Below are positions 9,201 to 18,519 of a stretch of DNA of 64,000 bases, piece by piece. The DNA is from a candidate division KSB1 bacterium (GTDB lineage Bacteria; Electryoneota; RPQS01). The position numbers were made by a program, and so were the translations under genes. Positions within the stretch are counted from its first letter, which is position 1; each line of letters begins with the position of its first letter. Where the stretch lies: contig JACRMR010000003.1 in NCBI GenBank assembly GCA_016214895.1, forward strand, positions 124,001 through 188,000. The letters run 5' to 3'. The notes beneath the pieces were generated by a model. It did not search any database, was not told where the DNA came from, and worked only from the letters and a program-made list of their open reading frames with translations.

Positions 9201-10298
9201 GTGACCATCGAGGGCTTCACGACCGCCGTGCTCCTCGGATCGGCAACCGGAGTCGTCACGTCGCAATCCGGAAATGTCGTGAGCAACTGCGTCATTCAGT
9301 ATTGCGGCTCGGGCGTCGTCGCCGGATGTCAGAACAAGGCCCGCCTTAAGAGGCTCAAGATTTCACTATCACATCCCTACGTGTCCACGGTCAAGGGAAT
9401 TGAGATCGGGCAGCTGAACAACGGCGATACCGTTCGTGTCCAGTCCAACGAAATCCACGATCTGACCGGCAGTCTGGCCTACGGCATCAATCTCGTCACC
9501 TTCAATACCAACAGCATGGTCTGGGTGTACAACAACACGCTCCATAGTTGGAATGCGGGTCTCTGTCAGGCCATTGTCGTGAACGAGGGTTCCCGCGCGG
9601 GAGTTCACTTTAACAGCATCTATCTGAACGAGAGTCCCGCGGCGACGTTCTACTACGGCATCGGCGGCGGCGGCACCTCCAACTGCACGATCTCGAATAA
9701 CATCATCTTCAGCGACGCCACCGGCGACACCTCCATCGCCATCGCCATGGGCTCGTTAGTGAGCTTCACCAGTGACCACAACTGCTTCTATGGCAGCGGA
9801 TCGCGCTATCTTGTTGGCCGTGTCTTCACGACATCATATCCGACATTCGCCTCGTGGCAGGCCAGCGGTCGCGACTCGAACTCGCTCTTCGATCTGCCCG
9901 GCTTCGCCGGTTCATCGGACCTGCACATCGACGGTTACTACACGACCTGCGATGCGCAGGGCGTCCCGGTCACCGGCATCAGCACCGACATGGATGAACA
10001 AGCGCGTAACGCGCTCACGCCGGACATCGGTGCGGACGAATTCACGACCTTGCCCGGACCGGTCACCGGCCTCGTGATCGCGCGCGCGCCCTTGAGTCAG
10101 AATGTGCGGCTGGACTGGTCTCCGGTGGCGGGTGCGCTCAGCTATCGCGTCTATCGTCACACCGATCCGGCTGCGCTCGCACCGGTTGCCACCCAGTACA
10201 GCGGCAGCGCGTCAACCACCACCTATCTTGATCCCGGCGTCCTGGCCACACCGAATCTGAAATTCTTCTACCTCATCCGCGCATCGACTCTCCCGTAG
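6234..10298 (+). CDS. Secreted beta-helix protein with BACON-like and Fn3-like modules
   Basis: 1354 residues from ATG 6234, which has GGAG at 6222-6225 and opens a clear signal peptide (MTHTIRILFALAVLFASLPARA); the GTG at 6111 falls inside the upstream terminator hairpin and is rejected. Residues 20-730 are repetitive G/T/S-rich strands (SWTNATGGLWSVSGNWG type) like autotransporter passenger repeats. Near 760-860 is a beta-sandwich of BACON/ASPM-like type (NWLSVVPSSAG ... TGTYTGSITIHCNDP). Residues about 870-1250 form a right-handed parallel beta-helix (NVVRNCTLTNA, GNVVSNCVIQYCGSGV, CTISNNIIF) closed by DIGADEF, a common end of such helices. The last 90 residues are Fn3-like, ending LKFFYLIRASTLP. 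No catalytic residues identified; polysaccharide binding is a guess. Confidence 0.8.
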   Translation: MTHTIRILFALAVLFASLPARAITTSWTNATGGLWSVSGNWGQGTPGPNDTAAIQLNGTYSVTVDIPVTVEALLLGGAGGVQTLVVNSPFTCGQTAVACSVGVNGVLDLWSLFTTATSAPVGLMNHGLIQVRTGTGSLTLSTTRLDNYASGMLILEGFCVVGDVTTVRNYGYLGTLDVGCLIDGDVENLSPSGIVSIDGFLSTHDFLNEATVQVSQASQLFLDSLDTGAAATLNNDASATLELYPGSSIDGRSTDSGEPAIDNFGRVSVIDTLLVDDWATVLIPFSQYPPAGMLSLLSGKLELTDTTYLDDSTRVSASCTLKVHGLSLPGTAETTGGGVIQFAGDPANLAGTAPYVRGTWGFTGSLYVTAAASFPTTVDFIADGGPTIVNLRSLVLPDPLSRFIAPDIPAATVRIDSIRHYRGLLNGLVEPQDYYQWAGGTLTADSGTDFLIPFGATLLLDSSISKTLDGIALVVEGSGTLAGSGVLTLTDSARLASQPTGTLSFETGFEMTGIGDFYNSGQSAFDAQPDTILIDVFVENTTVSRTPGTIDVLSGKVVWSGSGSNKGTITIYEDATLIIYGSFVNEVSGTIQGTGTLDITEALFTNRGTISPGLSPGALTMLGDAVLDSAAVLRVELAGPIPGTQHDQLLCNGALQLGGTLNLQFLNGYIPPPGALFPLLTYSGITDSFAAITGTSIGNGQFLEFDFGPTGMTGLLCEGVSNLTVPALLSDTIWQASAPIDTLEFDILNSGQCPLTFSITVGALNPPSPNWLSVVPSSAGTQFSPLRSAKTAKELLRINTAGGPTGTYTGSITIHCNDPDDSAHVVPLTLQVIHGPDVWDIGGGSNDFANFTQAVSYLDSTTISYPQLFNVYPGTFVETVTLIPVAGASATNTVTFRRKLMDEESPRLQSPVAAVLRFKGADHIIWDGIDITHLGTGAGSAIVDTAGADSNVVRNCTLTNAQTSAQTQGIFVRSASGPTTTNDYNLYENVTIEGFTTAVLLGSATGVVTSQSGNVVSNCVIQYCGSGVVAGCQNKARLKRLKISLSHPYVSTVKGIEIGQLNNGDTVRVQSNEIHDLTGSLAYGINLVTFNTNSMVWVYNNTLHSWNAGLCQAIVVNEGSRAGVHFNSIYLNESPAATFYYGIGGGGTSNCTISNNIIFSDATGDTSIAIAMGSLVSFTSDHNCFYGSGSRYLVGRVFTTSYPTFASWQASGRDSNSLFDLPGFAGSSDLHIDGYYTTCDAQGVPVTGISTDMDEQARNALTPDIGADEFTTLPGPVTGLVIARAPLSQNVRLDWSPVAGALSYRVYRHTDPAALAPVATQYSGSASTTTYLDPGVLATPNLKFFYLIRASTLP

Positions 10299-10312
10299 TG
10301 CCGCCCGCCCGT

Positions 10313-10690
10313 CCGGCATCGGAGCGTTGGTTCTCCCCCCACATCCTGTGGGGGGCCGGGGGGGTGCGCGTCTTCGCGCATCGGGAACTCTCGTCCGGAA
10401 TCGGAGCGTCGGCACTCCCCCCACATCCTGTGGGGGGCCGGGGGGGTGCGCGTCTTCGCGCATCTTTTGCTCGCCGAACACGGATTTCTTCCCTGCCGGA
10501 ATGATTCGCGGCGGCACTCGTCTCCAAGTGCCCCGCTCTTCCGCCGAGCGCGGATTCCTTCCTCGATCAGCTCGCCGAGCACGGATTCCCTTCCCTGCTG
10601 GAATCTCGCTCAACCAATCTTCCGCCTCGGGTCCTTCCCCAGTTTCTGGGGAAGTTAGATGGGGTCGGATCTCCTCCCGGCGCACCCCAC
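10313..10690 (+). repeat. Intergenic hairpin cluster: two H12 units, degenerate H1, one H4, one H10
   Basis: Two 82-bp H12 units start at 10313 and 10395. They are followed by partly decayed H1 hairpins (CCGAGCACGGATTCC near 10570, with unpaired arms), an H4 copy (GCACTCGTCTCCAAGTGC near 10516) and an H10 hairpin (CCTTCCCCAGTTTCTGGGG then AAGTTAGATGGGGTC near 10632-10668). Frames point rightward. The gap between the genes ending at 10298 and starting at 10815 contains no gene. Confidence 0.85.
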
Positions 10691-10757
10691 GACCCGCACC
10701 GTAGAACCCACCTCCACAGTCTCCCCCCGGAACCTCCACCTAAAAATCGGAGTATTA

Positions 10758-10786
10758 TTGTCGTATTTCACACGAATGCGAATAAG
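10758..10786 (+). promoter_or_regulatory. Weak sigma-70-like promoter for the NmrA gene
   Basis: TTGTCG at 10758-10763, 17-bp spacer, AATAAG at 10781-10786, inside the only AT-rich stretch (10741-10800) of this gap. Each hexamer matches four of six consensus bases, so this is a candidate only. Confidence 0.35.
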
Positions 10787-10814
10787 TTAAGTTCAACCGA
10801 TTGAAAGGGTTACA

Positions 10815-11768
10815 ATGCCTGAACGGAAGTTGATTGCGGTGACAGGTGCGACCGGCGCCCAGGGCGGCGGGCTGGTTCGGGCCATTCTGGCGGACAAGTC
10901 TGGCCAATGGACCGTGCGTGCGATCACGCGAAAGCTCGATTCTGACAAAGCCAAGGCCCTCGCGGCGGCCGGCGTCGAAGTCGTGGCCGCGGATTTGGAC
11001 GATGTTGATAGCCTGACAAAAGCCTTTGCCGGTGCGCACGGAGTCTTCTGCGTGACGAATTACTGGGAGCATTTCTCGGTAGAAAAGGAGATGCAGCAGG
11101 CGAAGAATCTTGCGGCGGCAGCGAAACTTGCTGGCGTCCAGCACGCGATCTGGTCCACACTCGAAGATACTCGCGCCCTCGTTCCGTTGAGCGACACGCG
11201 CATGCCCACACTGCACGAGAAGTACAAAGTCCCGCATTTTGATGGCAAAGGCGAGAGCAACCGGTTCTTCAGCGACGCGGGCGTACCGACGACCTGGTTG
11301 AACACGTCCTTCTACTGGGAGAATTTCATCCACTTCGGCATGGGACCGATGCGCGGACCGGATGGGGTGCTCGGCATCACGATGCCCATGGGTGACACGA
11401 AGCTGCCCGGCATTGCCGCGGAAGACATCGGCAAGTGCGCGTTTGGCATTTTCAAGAAGGGCCATGAGTTCATCGGCAAGACGGTCGGCATCGCGGGCGA
11501 GCATCTGACCGGAAACGAAATGGCCTCAGCCCTCACAAGAGCGATCGGCCAGCCGATTCGCTACCATGATGTCCCTGCGGATGTCTATCGCGGATTTGGC
11601 TTTCCCGGTGCGGACGATGTCGGCAACATGTTTCAGTACAAGCGCGACTTCAACGCGGATTTCGTCGGCGGTCGCAACCTCGGTCTCGCTCGGTCGTTGA
11701 ATCCGGAGTTGCAGTCCTTTGAGACCTGGCTGAAGTCGAACGCGGCAAACATTCCGCTTCCGCAGTAG
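10815..11768 (+). CDS. NmrA/HSCARG-family NAD(P)-binding protein
   Basis: 317 residues, full family length. The N-terminus has the Rossmann signature TGATGAQGGGLVRA (residues 10-23, GxxGxxG), and the segment YKVPHFDGKGESNRFF with TTWLNTSFYWENF matches atypical short-chain dehydrogenases of the NmrA/HSCARG group. Such proteins bind NAD(P)H without the Tyr-Lys catalytic pair and act as redox sensors or NADPH-dependent quinone reductase-like proteins in the cytoplasm; which applies here is not decidable. Start supported by GAAAGGG 5-11 bases upstream. The gene stands alone, with a shared terminator facing the opposing gene downstream. Confidence 0.85.
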   Translation: MPERKLIAVTGATGAQGGGLVRAILADKSGQWTVRAITRKLDSDKAKALAAAGVEVVAADLDDVDSLTKAFAGAHGVFCVTNYWEHFSVEKEMQQAKNLAAAAKLAGVQHAIWSTLEDTRALVPLSDTRMPTLHEKYKVPHFDGKGESNRFFSDAGVPTTWLNTSFYWENFIHFGMGPMRGPDGVLGITMPMGDTKLPGIAAEDIGKCAFGIFKKGHEFIGKTVGIAGEHLTGNEMASALTRAIGQPIRYHDVPADVYRGFGFPGADDVGNMFQYKRDFNADFVGGRNLGLARSLNPELQSFETWLKSNAANIPLPQ

Positions 11769-11774
11769 GCTCTG

Positions 11775-11815
11775 CTCGCCGAGCGGGGACTGTGTCCCTG
11801 CCGGAATCTCGCTCA
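11775..11815 (+). repeat. Degenerate H7 framed hairpin
   Basis: GCCGAGCGGGGACTGTGTCC then CTGCCGGAATC at 11779-11808: the 5' frame GCCGAG and 3' frame CCGGAATC are intact but one stem base pair is lost compared with the perfect H7 copy at 35377. It lies directly after the NmrA stop codon. Confidence 0.7.
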
Positions 11816-11869
11816 GCCGGTGTTCTTCGCCGCGCGGCGCGTTCCCGCGCCTCAGCCAACAACACAAAC

Positions 11870-11903
11870 GCGCGCCGTCACTTCCCGGGAGGTGACGGCG
11901 CGC
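11870..11903. terminator. Bidirectional terminator between convergent genes
   Basis: Perfect 12-bp stem GCGCGCCGTCAC (11870-11881) / GTGACGGCGCGC (11892-11903), ten-base loop, followed by TTATT on the + strand and preceded by AACACAAA, giving T-rich ends in both directions. It sits between the 3' ends of the NmrA gene and the protease gene. Confidence 0.65.
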
Positions 11904-11962
11904 TTATTAACGTGCACACAGCGACGCGGCGCGGATAGACGAGCATCCTGCTCGTCCGATCA

Positions 11963-14900
11963 TCAGTTCCTCGTCGGCGCTTCCTTGACCGGCACCGGCG
12001 GCGCGACCGGTGTGAACAGCGGGTCATCGGCGGCAACTCGGGTCGGCCCCTGCACCGCAGTGGCCTTCGCCAGCGCGCTGAGGTCACGCGGCGCAACGGC
12101 GTTTGCGGCGGAATAATTTTCCACGATCACCCCGAAGAAGTAGCTCATGCCGAGATTGAAACACTCTGGGCAGGCGTACGAACTCCCCGTAACGTCCGCG
12201 TACAGATGCTCTGGAGCGAACAGATCATCAGGTGTCGGCGACGCGTAGATGTGATAGACATCGGCCGCGCGCGCCGGGGCGTCCCAGTTGAACAGGACTT
12301 CGCCGGCGCCCGCATTGATCTGCACCACGACATCGACAATGGGGTCCGGCGCGACCACACACGGGGTTCCCGTCACGTTGAGCGCGTAGTTGCCATAGTA
12401 ACTGAAGAAGCCGTGCACCAGAATTTGATAGTTCGTATTGGCCTCGGCCTGGAAACTGGCCGTGCTTTGAGTGGTGAACAAACCGCCGCAGAAATTGTCA
12501 TCATCGCAGGTGATGAGCGGGGCAATGTCGGGGCAGACGCCGCCGAAGATTCCGATTTCAGTGTCGAAATCGGAACCACAGAGCGAGACCGTCACCATCT
12601 GGCACGTCGGCAGGCTGAACTGATAGACGATTTCCGGCGATAGCGCGGGACTCGAACAATTGGTGTAGTTGGGATTCAGGCACGAGGTACTTCCGTAATC
12701 GGTAAACGGCAGCGCCGGAATCTGAATCCCTGTGCAAACATCGCCGAGATGCGGCAACGCATTCGGATGAGTTTCCAGGTTAAACCAGAACGGACCTTCG
12801 GACACATCGTAGAAGCCACCGACGATAATGTAATACGTGCGATTGGCATCGGCTCCCCATGTTGCATTACTCTGCGAACCGCAGGCATCGTCATTGATGG
12901 CCACGATCGTCGAGCCGGGGCACGGACCGCCGGTGCGGATCTCCACCGCGGTATCGAAGCCATTCATGCCGCAGGTGCTGAAGGAAAGGTTCTGACACGT
13001 CGGGGAGGTATATTGAAAGAATACTTCCTTCGACGACGCGCCATAGTACGTCGCGAAGTCATCGCGCGCGGGCCGCGTGTCCCCCGTGCTGTAGGTTGGT
13101 ACGTCCGGTAGCACGAACGGCGAGGAGCAGTCGTCATTCGCAGCTTCGAGTTGAAACGACGTCGTGCCCTCCGCGCCATTGAAGCCGTCGATGTGGAACC
13201 AGTACGTTGCGCCGGTCTGCGGGAAGAAGCTCACGCTGCTGCCCAAGCCGCAGGCATCGTCATTGCAGCCCGCGCTGGACCCGCCGCTGGTGCAATTGCC
13301 GCCGCGAATAACTTCCAGCACCGTGTCGAAGTTGGTATTGCAGGTCTTGGCGCGCATCTGCTGACCGTAGTTCGCAACCCAGTTGTACACGACGTCACTG
13401 CCACCGTTCGGCCAGCACGAGGAGACATGGTCGTCCTGTGCGCAATAGTTGTCGGTGAACGTGAAATAGGGCAAGGCGCCGACCGTCGTCCCGGGACACA
13501 ATCCCGTCGGCTGCACGGCGACCGGCGCGCCGGTAACCGAGAAGCTGTAGTTACCGGACGACGATGCGTAGCCACTCACCCAGACCGAGTAAAGATGTCC
13601 CGACAATGCCGTGAAGCTGAACTGACTTCGCGTTCCGCAAAAATCGTCATTACCGCCTTCGGCGGCGCCCGACCCGTCGCAGTCCGGTGTCGTGCGGTAA
13701 ACGTAGATCTTGGTGTCGAAGTCGGCGCCGTCGCAGGTGCTCACCGTGATCGCATAGTCGCACGGGAATTGCAGCGTGTACACCACATCGGGTGAACTCG
13801 AAGACTGGCCATTGGCCGCGGCCCATTTCGTGCTGCCGCTATGGGCGTACGGAACGGCCCTAATCAAGGGCACGCCAGGCATGCCGCAACTGTCGTTCGG
13901 CGGTCCCACCGGTTGGAACGCGTCCACCCACGTTGCTCCGGTATTCGCGGGATCGAGCCAGTCGCGCAGTCGGCCCAGCGCCGTGCCGTCGCCTTCCCAG
14001 CTTGTGGCAATTTTACCGTAGCTGCTGATGTCCGCGGTCTCGACCACGCAATCGGACGCACCTCCGTGAAGCTGTCCCACCACGCGATGGTTCTCGTCAA
14101 ACAGCGGCGAGCCTGATGATCCGCCTTCCGTGATTCCGCCTTCCCATTCCACCGTCCAGTGAGTATTCGGTCCGACACCGTTCCAGTCGTCGCTGACGGC
14201 CGGCTCGATGTCATAGGAGCCTTTCTTCACATCGCCGGCGGGATGGTGAACTCCGGTGGACGACAGGGGCGCGATGTCGTTGCGATCCCATCCTTCAAAG
14301 CGGGGTATGAACGGCCCCTCGGGACGCGGCCTGGACAGCCGCAGCAGCAGGAAATCGGACGGCGCATCGCGGGCTACTGTGGTCGCGTTGGAAATGGTCA
14401 GGGAGGTCGGCCCATCCGTCGTGGGATTGCACTCCGGGCTTTCGTATTCGAAGTAGAACAACCAATTCGAGATGTCCGCTCGCCAGCAGTGGTCAGCGGT
14501 GAGAAAGTTCGCGGCCCCATCTTGCGCCGTACTATTGAGCATGACTCCTGAACACCAACGACCGAACGCCGGAGCGAAGATCATCGCCACGGAATGCTTT
14601 TCGTCCTGCCAGGCCGGGAGGCAGCGAATATTGAATTCGCACGCCATCGCATCACCGTAATTGTCGAGCGGATTCGCCTCGCGCGCCGTCTGGTTGAACA
14701 TGTTGCGGTAGCCGTGCAGCACATTCTGAATCGCCAGCTCTCCTTGATCCGCATCGACCGGGACAAGATACTCGAGCGTTACCGCTTCGCCGGTCGTAAA
14801 CGGCGTGACATTCGTGCCGTCCCAATTGTCGATGTAGGTGTAGGGGCCGAGCACCTGCGAGCGGTCATCGTTGTAGAGATAGAGTTCGCAGGGCTTGTGC

Positions 14901-15301
14901 AAGGTCCACCTGTCGTAGTGGAGACATAGGTCGGTGGCGCCGGGCGAAAGGATGCGCAGTCGCCACAGTCGATCGCCTGAGGGCAGCGTTTCCCAGCTTC
15001 CCGAATTGTTCAGATTCAAGTTTGCGGCCAGTGGAACGGCGCTGCGAAACGGAACGTCTTCACCGCTGAGTTGAGCGGCGGCGAGTTCCGCTTCATCTTC
15101 CGCGATGAAAACCGCATTATCCACGCGGGCCATGGTAGCGGCGGTGACTTGGGACTGGCGACCGAGGCTGATGCTCGGCAGGCGGACTCCGGCGCTGGTT
15201 TGGCAAAGTGCGGACGAACATAGCGCGAAGGTCGCGCAGACACCGGCCACCCCCGCGATGAACACTCGTGAGACACATACGGATAAATAATTCCTCTTCA
15301 T
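11963..15301 (-). CDS. Secreted trypsin-like serine protease with four PPC-like domains
   Basis: 1112 residues. Start ATG supported by AGAAGG six bases upstream and a signal peptide ending near SSALCQ (residue 34). Residues about 200-440 form a chymotrypsin-fold protease similar to lysyl-endopeptidase-type enzymes: His271 in LTADHCW, Asp316 in SDFLLLRL, Ser396 in TEGGSSGSPLFD complete the triad, and several cysteines (CEFNIRC, RWCSG) could form disulfides. Residues about 470-1000 hold four PPC-like beta-sandwich modules with the pattern DVVY/EIVYQF ... FDT ... CNDDAC, related to those in the 1684 gene. An Fn3-like segment (FNWDAPARAADVYHIYA) and a short proline-rich tail follow. Export across the outer membrane and protein degradation outside the cell are expected; there is no type IX-like terminal domain. 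Confidence 0.88.
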   Translation of the reverse strand: MKRNYLSVCVSRVFIAGVAGVCATFALCSSALCQTSAGVRLPSISLGRQSQVTAATMARVDNAVFIAEDEAELAAAQLSGEDVPFRSAVPLAANLNLNNSGSWETLPSGDRLWRLRILSPGATDLCLHYDRWTLHKPCELYLYNDDRSQVLGPYTYIDNWDGTNVTPFTTGEAVTLEYLVPVDADQGELAIQNVLHGYRNMFNQTAREANPLDNYGDAMACEFNIRCLPAWQDEKHSVAMIFAPAFGRWCSGVMLNSTAQDGAANFLTADHCWRADISNWLFYFEYESPECNPTTDGPTSLTISNATTVARDAPSDFLLLRLSRPRPEGPFIPRFEGWDRNDIAPLSSTGVHHPAGDVKKGSYDIEPAVSDDWNGVGPNTHWTVEWEGGITEGGSSGSPLFDENHRVVGQLHGGASDCVVETADISSYGKIATSWEGDGTALGRLRDWLDPANTGATWVDAFQPVGPPNDSCGMPGVPLIRAVPYAHSGSTKWAAANGQSSSSPDVVYTLQFPCDYAITVSTCDGADFDTKIYVYRTTPDCDGSGAAEGGNDDFCGTRSQFSFTALSGHLYSVWVSGYASSSGNYSFSVTGAPVAVQPTGLCPGTTVGALPYFTFTDNYCAQDDHVSSCWPNGGSDVVYNWVANYGQQMRAKTCNTNFDTVLEVIRGGNCTSGGSSAGCNDDACGLGSSVSFFPQTGATYWFHIDGFNGAEGTTSFQLEAANDDCSSPFVLPDVPTYSTGDTRPARDDFATYYGASSKEVFFQYTSPTCQNLSFSTCGMNGFDTAVEIRTGGPCPGSTIVAINDDACGSQSNATWGADANRTYYIIVGGFYDVSEGPFWFNLETHPNALPHLGDVCTGIQIPALPFTDYGSTSCLNPNYTNCSSPALSPEIVYQFSLPTCQMVTVSLCGSDFDTEIGIFGGVCPDIAPLITCDDDNFCGGLFTTQSTASFQAEANTNYQILVHGFFSYYGNYALNVTGTPCVVAPDPIVDVVVQINAGAGEVLFNWDAPARAADVYHIYASPTPDDLFAPEHLYADVTGSSYACPECFNLGMSYFFGVIVENYSAANAVAPRDLSALAKATAVQGPTRVAADDPLFTPVAPPVPVKEAPTRN

Positions 15302-15720
15302 GACGTACCTTCTGTTGGGGATTTGAATAACCGGGAATCCAACTCTAAGAGCTTTCGCGGTTAATATGATAAGATACGGAGAATTTACAGATAAGCCTAA
15401 CGAAGCACGTAATTCACAACAAGATACACTTATGTAACACTTAGTTTATTTCTGCTGAATTCTACTCGCTCATCCATCGAGTCGTCGCAAAATTTGCACT
15501 CTCACTGCGGCAAACACGATAGCTCTGCCCAATAGACGCCTCCGTCAAATTGCAGGTCCGCCCGCTATTTCGTATCTTTTCCTTATAGGTCGAGGACGGC
15601 TTCGCCTGCCCGCGACCGCCGGATGGGGTGCCCCACGCGGCCCGAATCGGACTCCGGCCAGGGGGGCGGCTTCCAAGTTTCAAGTTTGAAGTTTCAGGTT
15701 TTCTTTTTTGAGGATACCCC
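15302..15720. other. Intergenic region upstream of two divergent genes
   Basis: 15340-15480 is AT-rich and probably carries the promoter of the leftward protease, but no hexamer pair is convincing. 15590-15660 holds a decayed framed hairpin ending in CCCGAATCGG. 15674-15712 is a pyrimidine/AT-rich tract, CAAGTTTCAAGTTTGAAG then TTTCAGGTTTTC, directly before the aceE ribosome site; similar tracts precede several other + strand genes in the left half. Confidence 0.5.
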
Positions 15721-18453
15721 ATGTTTGAAACGATTCCCGGTCTGGATCTCGGGACCAACGGCAACGGCAAGCAAGACAACGGTCCGTTCGATGAGATCGA
15801 GACCCGCGAGTGGCTGGAGTCGCTCGATTATGTGCTCGAGACCTCCGGCCGCGAGCGCGCCGCGCTGATCATGCGCCAGTTGCGCTATCACGCGCAGCGG
15901 CAGGGCGTCGCGGTTCCGCTCTCGCTGAACACTTCCTATCAAAATAGTATTCCGCTTAAAGAGCAACCCGCGTTTCCCGGCGACCGCGCCCTCGAGCGTC
16001 GCATCAAATCGCTCGTGCGCTGGAACGCTATCGCCATGGTCGTGCGCGCCAATCGCGCGGATGCCAGCATCGGCGGTCACCTCTCGACTTACGCCTCAGC
16101 CGCCACGCTCTACGAAGTCGGCTTCAATCATTTCTTCCGCGGCAAAGATCATCCGAGCGGCGGCGATCTGGTCTATTTTCAGGGTCACGCCTCGCCCGGC
16201 ATTTACTCCCGCGCGTTTCTCGAAGGCCGCTTAAGCGAGCAGCAGCTCGCCAACTTCCGGCATGAACTGGCGCCCGGCGGCGGTCTCGCCTCCTATCCGC
16301 ATCCCTGGCTGATGCCCGACTTCTGGGAGTTCCCCACGGTCTCGATGGGCCTCGGTCCGATCAACGCGATCTATCAGGCGCGCTTTGAACGCTACCTCGA
16401 AGATCGGGGCCTGAAGCCCGTTACCGACTCCAACGTGTGGGCCTTTCTCGGCGACGGCGAAACCGATGAACCCGAAGCCCTCGGCGCGATCTCCCTCGCC
16501 GGCCGCGAGAAGCTGGACAACCTGATCTTCGTCGTGAACTGCAACTTGCAGCGGCTCGACGGACCGGTGCGCGGCAACGGCAAGATCATTCAGGAACTCG
16601 AGCGGGTGTTCCGCGGCGCGGGCTGGAATGTCATCAAAGTCATCTGGGGCGATGACTGGGATCCGCTGCTCGAGCGGGACACCGAAGGACTGCTCGTCCG
16701 GCGCATGGCCGAAGTCGTGGACGGCGACTACCAGAAATACTCCGTGGAGCCGGGCAGCTACGTGCGCGAGCATTTCTTCGGCGTGGACCCCCGGCTTCTG
16801 AAAATGGTCGAACACCTGAGCGACGATCAGCTTCAGCGCATGCGGCGCGGCGGCCACGATCCGGAAAAAGTTCACGCCGGGTTCGCCGCGGCGGTGCAGC
16901 ACAACGGCCAGCCGACCTGCGTGCTGGTCAAGACGATCAAAGGCTACGGTCTTGGCGAGAGTGGCGAAGCGAAAAACATTACACACCAGCAGAAGAAGCT
17001 CGACACAGATTCCCTGATCGAATTCTGCGAGCGCTTCGAGCTCCCGATTCCCAAAGCCAAGGTCGGCGAGCTGCCGTTCTACCGCCCTGATGAGAAGAGC
17101 AAAGAGATTCAGTATCTGAAGGAGCGTCGCGCGGCCCTCGGCGGCGCGCTGCCGCGGCGCGTCGTGCGCGCCAAACCCGTTCCCGCTCCGCCCGCGGCCC
17201 TGATCGAGGAATATGTCGCCGGAACGAAGGATCGTGAGGTCTCCACCACGATGGTCTTCGTCAGTCTGTTGACGAGGCTATTGAAGGAGCAGGATTACGG
17301 CAAGCTGATCGTGCCCATCGTGCCTGACGAAGCGCGCACCTTCGGCATGGAATCGCTGTTCCGGCAGATCGGCATCTATTCCCACGTCGGCCAGCTCTAC
17401 GATCCCGTCGATCGCGACCAGCTGCTCTATTACAAGGAAGCCCGCGACGGCCAGCTGCTCGAAGAGGGCATCACCGAAGCCGGTTCGATGTCTTCCTTCA
17501 TCGCGGCGGGCACGGGTTACGCGAATTTCGGCGTGCCCACCATTCCGTTCTACATCTTCTACTCCATGTTCGGCTTGCAGCGCACGCTGGACCTCGCCTG
17601 GGCCGCGGGTGATATCCGCTGTCGCGGGTTCATGATCGGTGCCACCTCGGGCCGCACCACTCTGAACGGCGAAGGCCTGCAGCATGAAGACGGCAACAGC
17701 CATCTGCTCGCCTACACGATTCCGAATCTGATCGCGTATGACCCCGCCTATGCTTACGAGCTCGCGGTGATCATCCGCGACGGTTTGCGCCGCATGTACG
17801 AGCAGAGCGAGGACATCTTCTACTACGTGACCGTGATGAACGAAAACTACGTGCATCCGCCGATGCCCGCCGGCGCCGAAGCCGGGATCTTGCGCGGGAT
17901 GTACAAGTTGCGCGGTCCGCTCCAGGGCGACAAGCCGAAACCGCAGGTACATCTGCTCGGCAGCGGCACGATTCTGAACGAAGTCGTCGCGGCGCAAAAA
18001 CTGCTCGCCGAGCAATACAATATCGTCGCCGACGTCTGGAGCGTCACGAGTTACAAAGAACTCTACAAGGACGCCACCACCTGCGATCGCCAGAACATGT
18101 TACGGCCCGCCGCGAAGTCCCCGCGGGTCCCCTATGTCACCCAGTGCTTCTCGCCTTCGGAGAGCAAAGCCACCCGCAGTGTGTTTGTGGCGGCGACGGA
18201 CTATGTGAAAGCGTTGCCCGACAGCATTGGCCGTTGGCTGCCCGGTCCGCTGCACAGTCTCGGCACCGACGGTTTCGGCCGCAGCGAGAGCCGCGCGGCC
18301 CTGCGCAGCTTCTTCGAGGTCGATCGCAACTGGATCGCGTACGCCGCGCTGTTCAGGCTGATGCAACAAAAAGAGATCGACGTCGGCCTGCTGATGAAAG
18401 CGCAAAAAGCGCTGAACATCGACCCGGGCAAGGCCGAAGCGGTGTACGTATAG
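15721..18453 (+). CDS. aceE: Pyruvate dehydrogenase E1 component, homodimeric
   Basis: 910 residues, the usual length of the homodimeric E1 family (about 880-930). It decarboxylates pyruvate with thiamine diphosphate and passes the acetyl group to the lipoyl arm of E2. Seen: the ThDP motif GDGETDEPEALGAISLAGR starting at Gly244 and ending VVNCNLQ near 271-277; the N-terminal IGGHLSTYASAATLYEVGFN (20 residues) and YFQGHASPGIYSRAFLEGR segments; VKTIKGYGLG; and the transketolase-like half with FGMESLFRQIG and GTGYANFGVPTIPFYIFYSM. ATG preceded by TTTGAGGATA. A terminator follows within 5 bp of the stop, so it is not cotranscribed with E2, which lies 7.9 kb downstream; no E3 (lpd) is in the window. 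Confidence 0.97.
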   Translation: MFETIPGLDLGTNGNGKQDNGPFDEIETREWLESLDYVLETSGRERAALIMRQLRYHAQRQGVAVPLSLNTSYQNSIPLKEQPAFPGDRALERRIKSLVRWNAIAMVVRANRADASIGGHLSTYASAATLYEVGFNHFFRGKDHPSGGDLVYFQGHASPGIYSRAFLEGRLSEQQLANFRHELAPGGGLASYPHPWLMPDFWEFPTVSMGLGPINAIYQARFERYLEDRGLKPVTDSNVWAFLGDGETDEPEALGAISLAGREKLDNLIFVVNCNLQRLDGPVRGNGKIIQELERVFRGAGWNVIKVIWGDDWDPLLERDTEGLLVRRMAEVVDGDYQKYSVEPGSYVREHFFGVDPRLLKMVEHLSDDQLQRMRRGGHDPEKVHAGFAAAVQHNGQPTCVLVKTIKGYGLGESGEAKNITHQQKKLDTDSLIEFCERFELPIPKAKVGELPFYRPDEKSKEIQYLKERRAALGGALPRRVVRAKPVPAPPAALIEEYVAGTKDREVSTTMVFVSLLTRLLKEQDYGKLIVPIVPDEARTFGMESLFRQIGIYSHVGQLYDPVDRDQLLYYKEARDGQLLEEGITEAGSMSSFIAAGTGYANFGVPTIPFYIFYSMFGLQRTLDLAWAAGDIRCRGFMIGATSGRTTLNGEGLQHEDGNSHLLAYTIPNLIAYDPAYAYELAVIIRDGLRRMYEQSEDIFYYVTVMNENYVHPPMPAGAEAGILRGMYKLRGPLQGDKPKPQVHLLGSGTILNEVVAAQKLLAEQYNIVADVWSVTSYKELYKDATTCDRQNMLRPAAKSPRVPYVTQCFSPSESKATRSVFVAATDYVKALPDSIGRWLPGPLHSLGTDGFGRSESRAALRSFFEVDRNWIAYAALFRLMQQKEIDVGLLMKAQKALNIDPGKAEAVYV

Positions 18454-18457
18454 TCTG

Positions 18458-18481
18458 AGGGCGCACATCCATGTGCGCCCT
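18458..18481 (+). terminator. Intrinsic terminator of aceE
   Basis: Stem AGGGCGCACA (18458-18467), loop TCCA, complement TGTGCGCCCT (18472-18481), followed by TTGTGTT. It begins five bases after the aceE stop codon. Confidence 0.8.
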
Positions 18482-18519
18482 TTGTGTTCCCTTGCGGCGG
18501 CCTGTCTGTTGAGGCATGA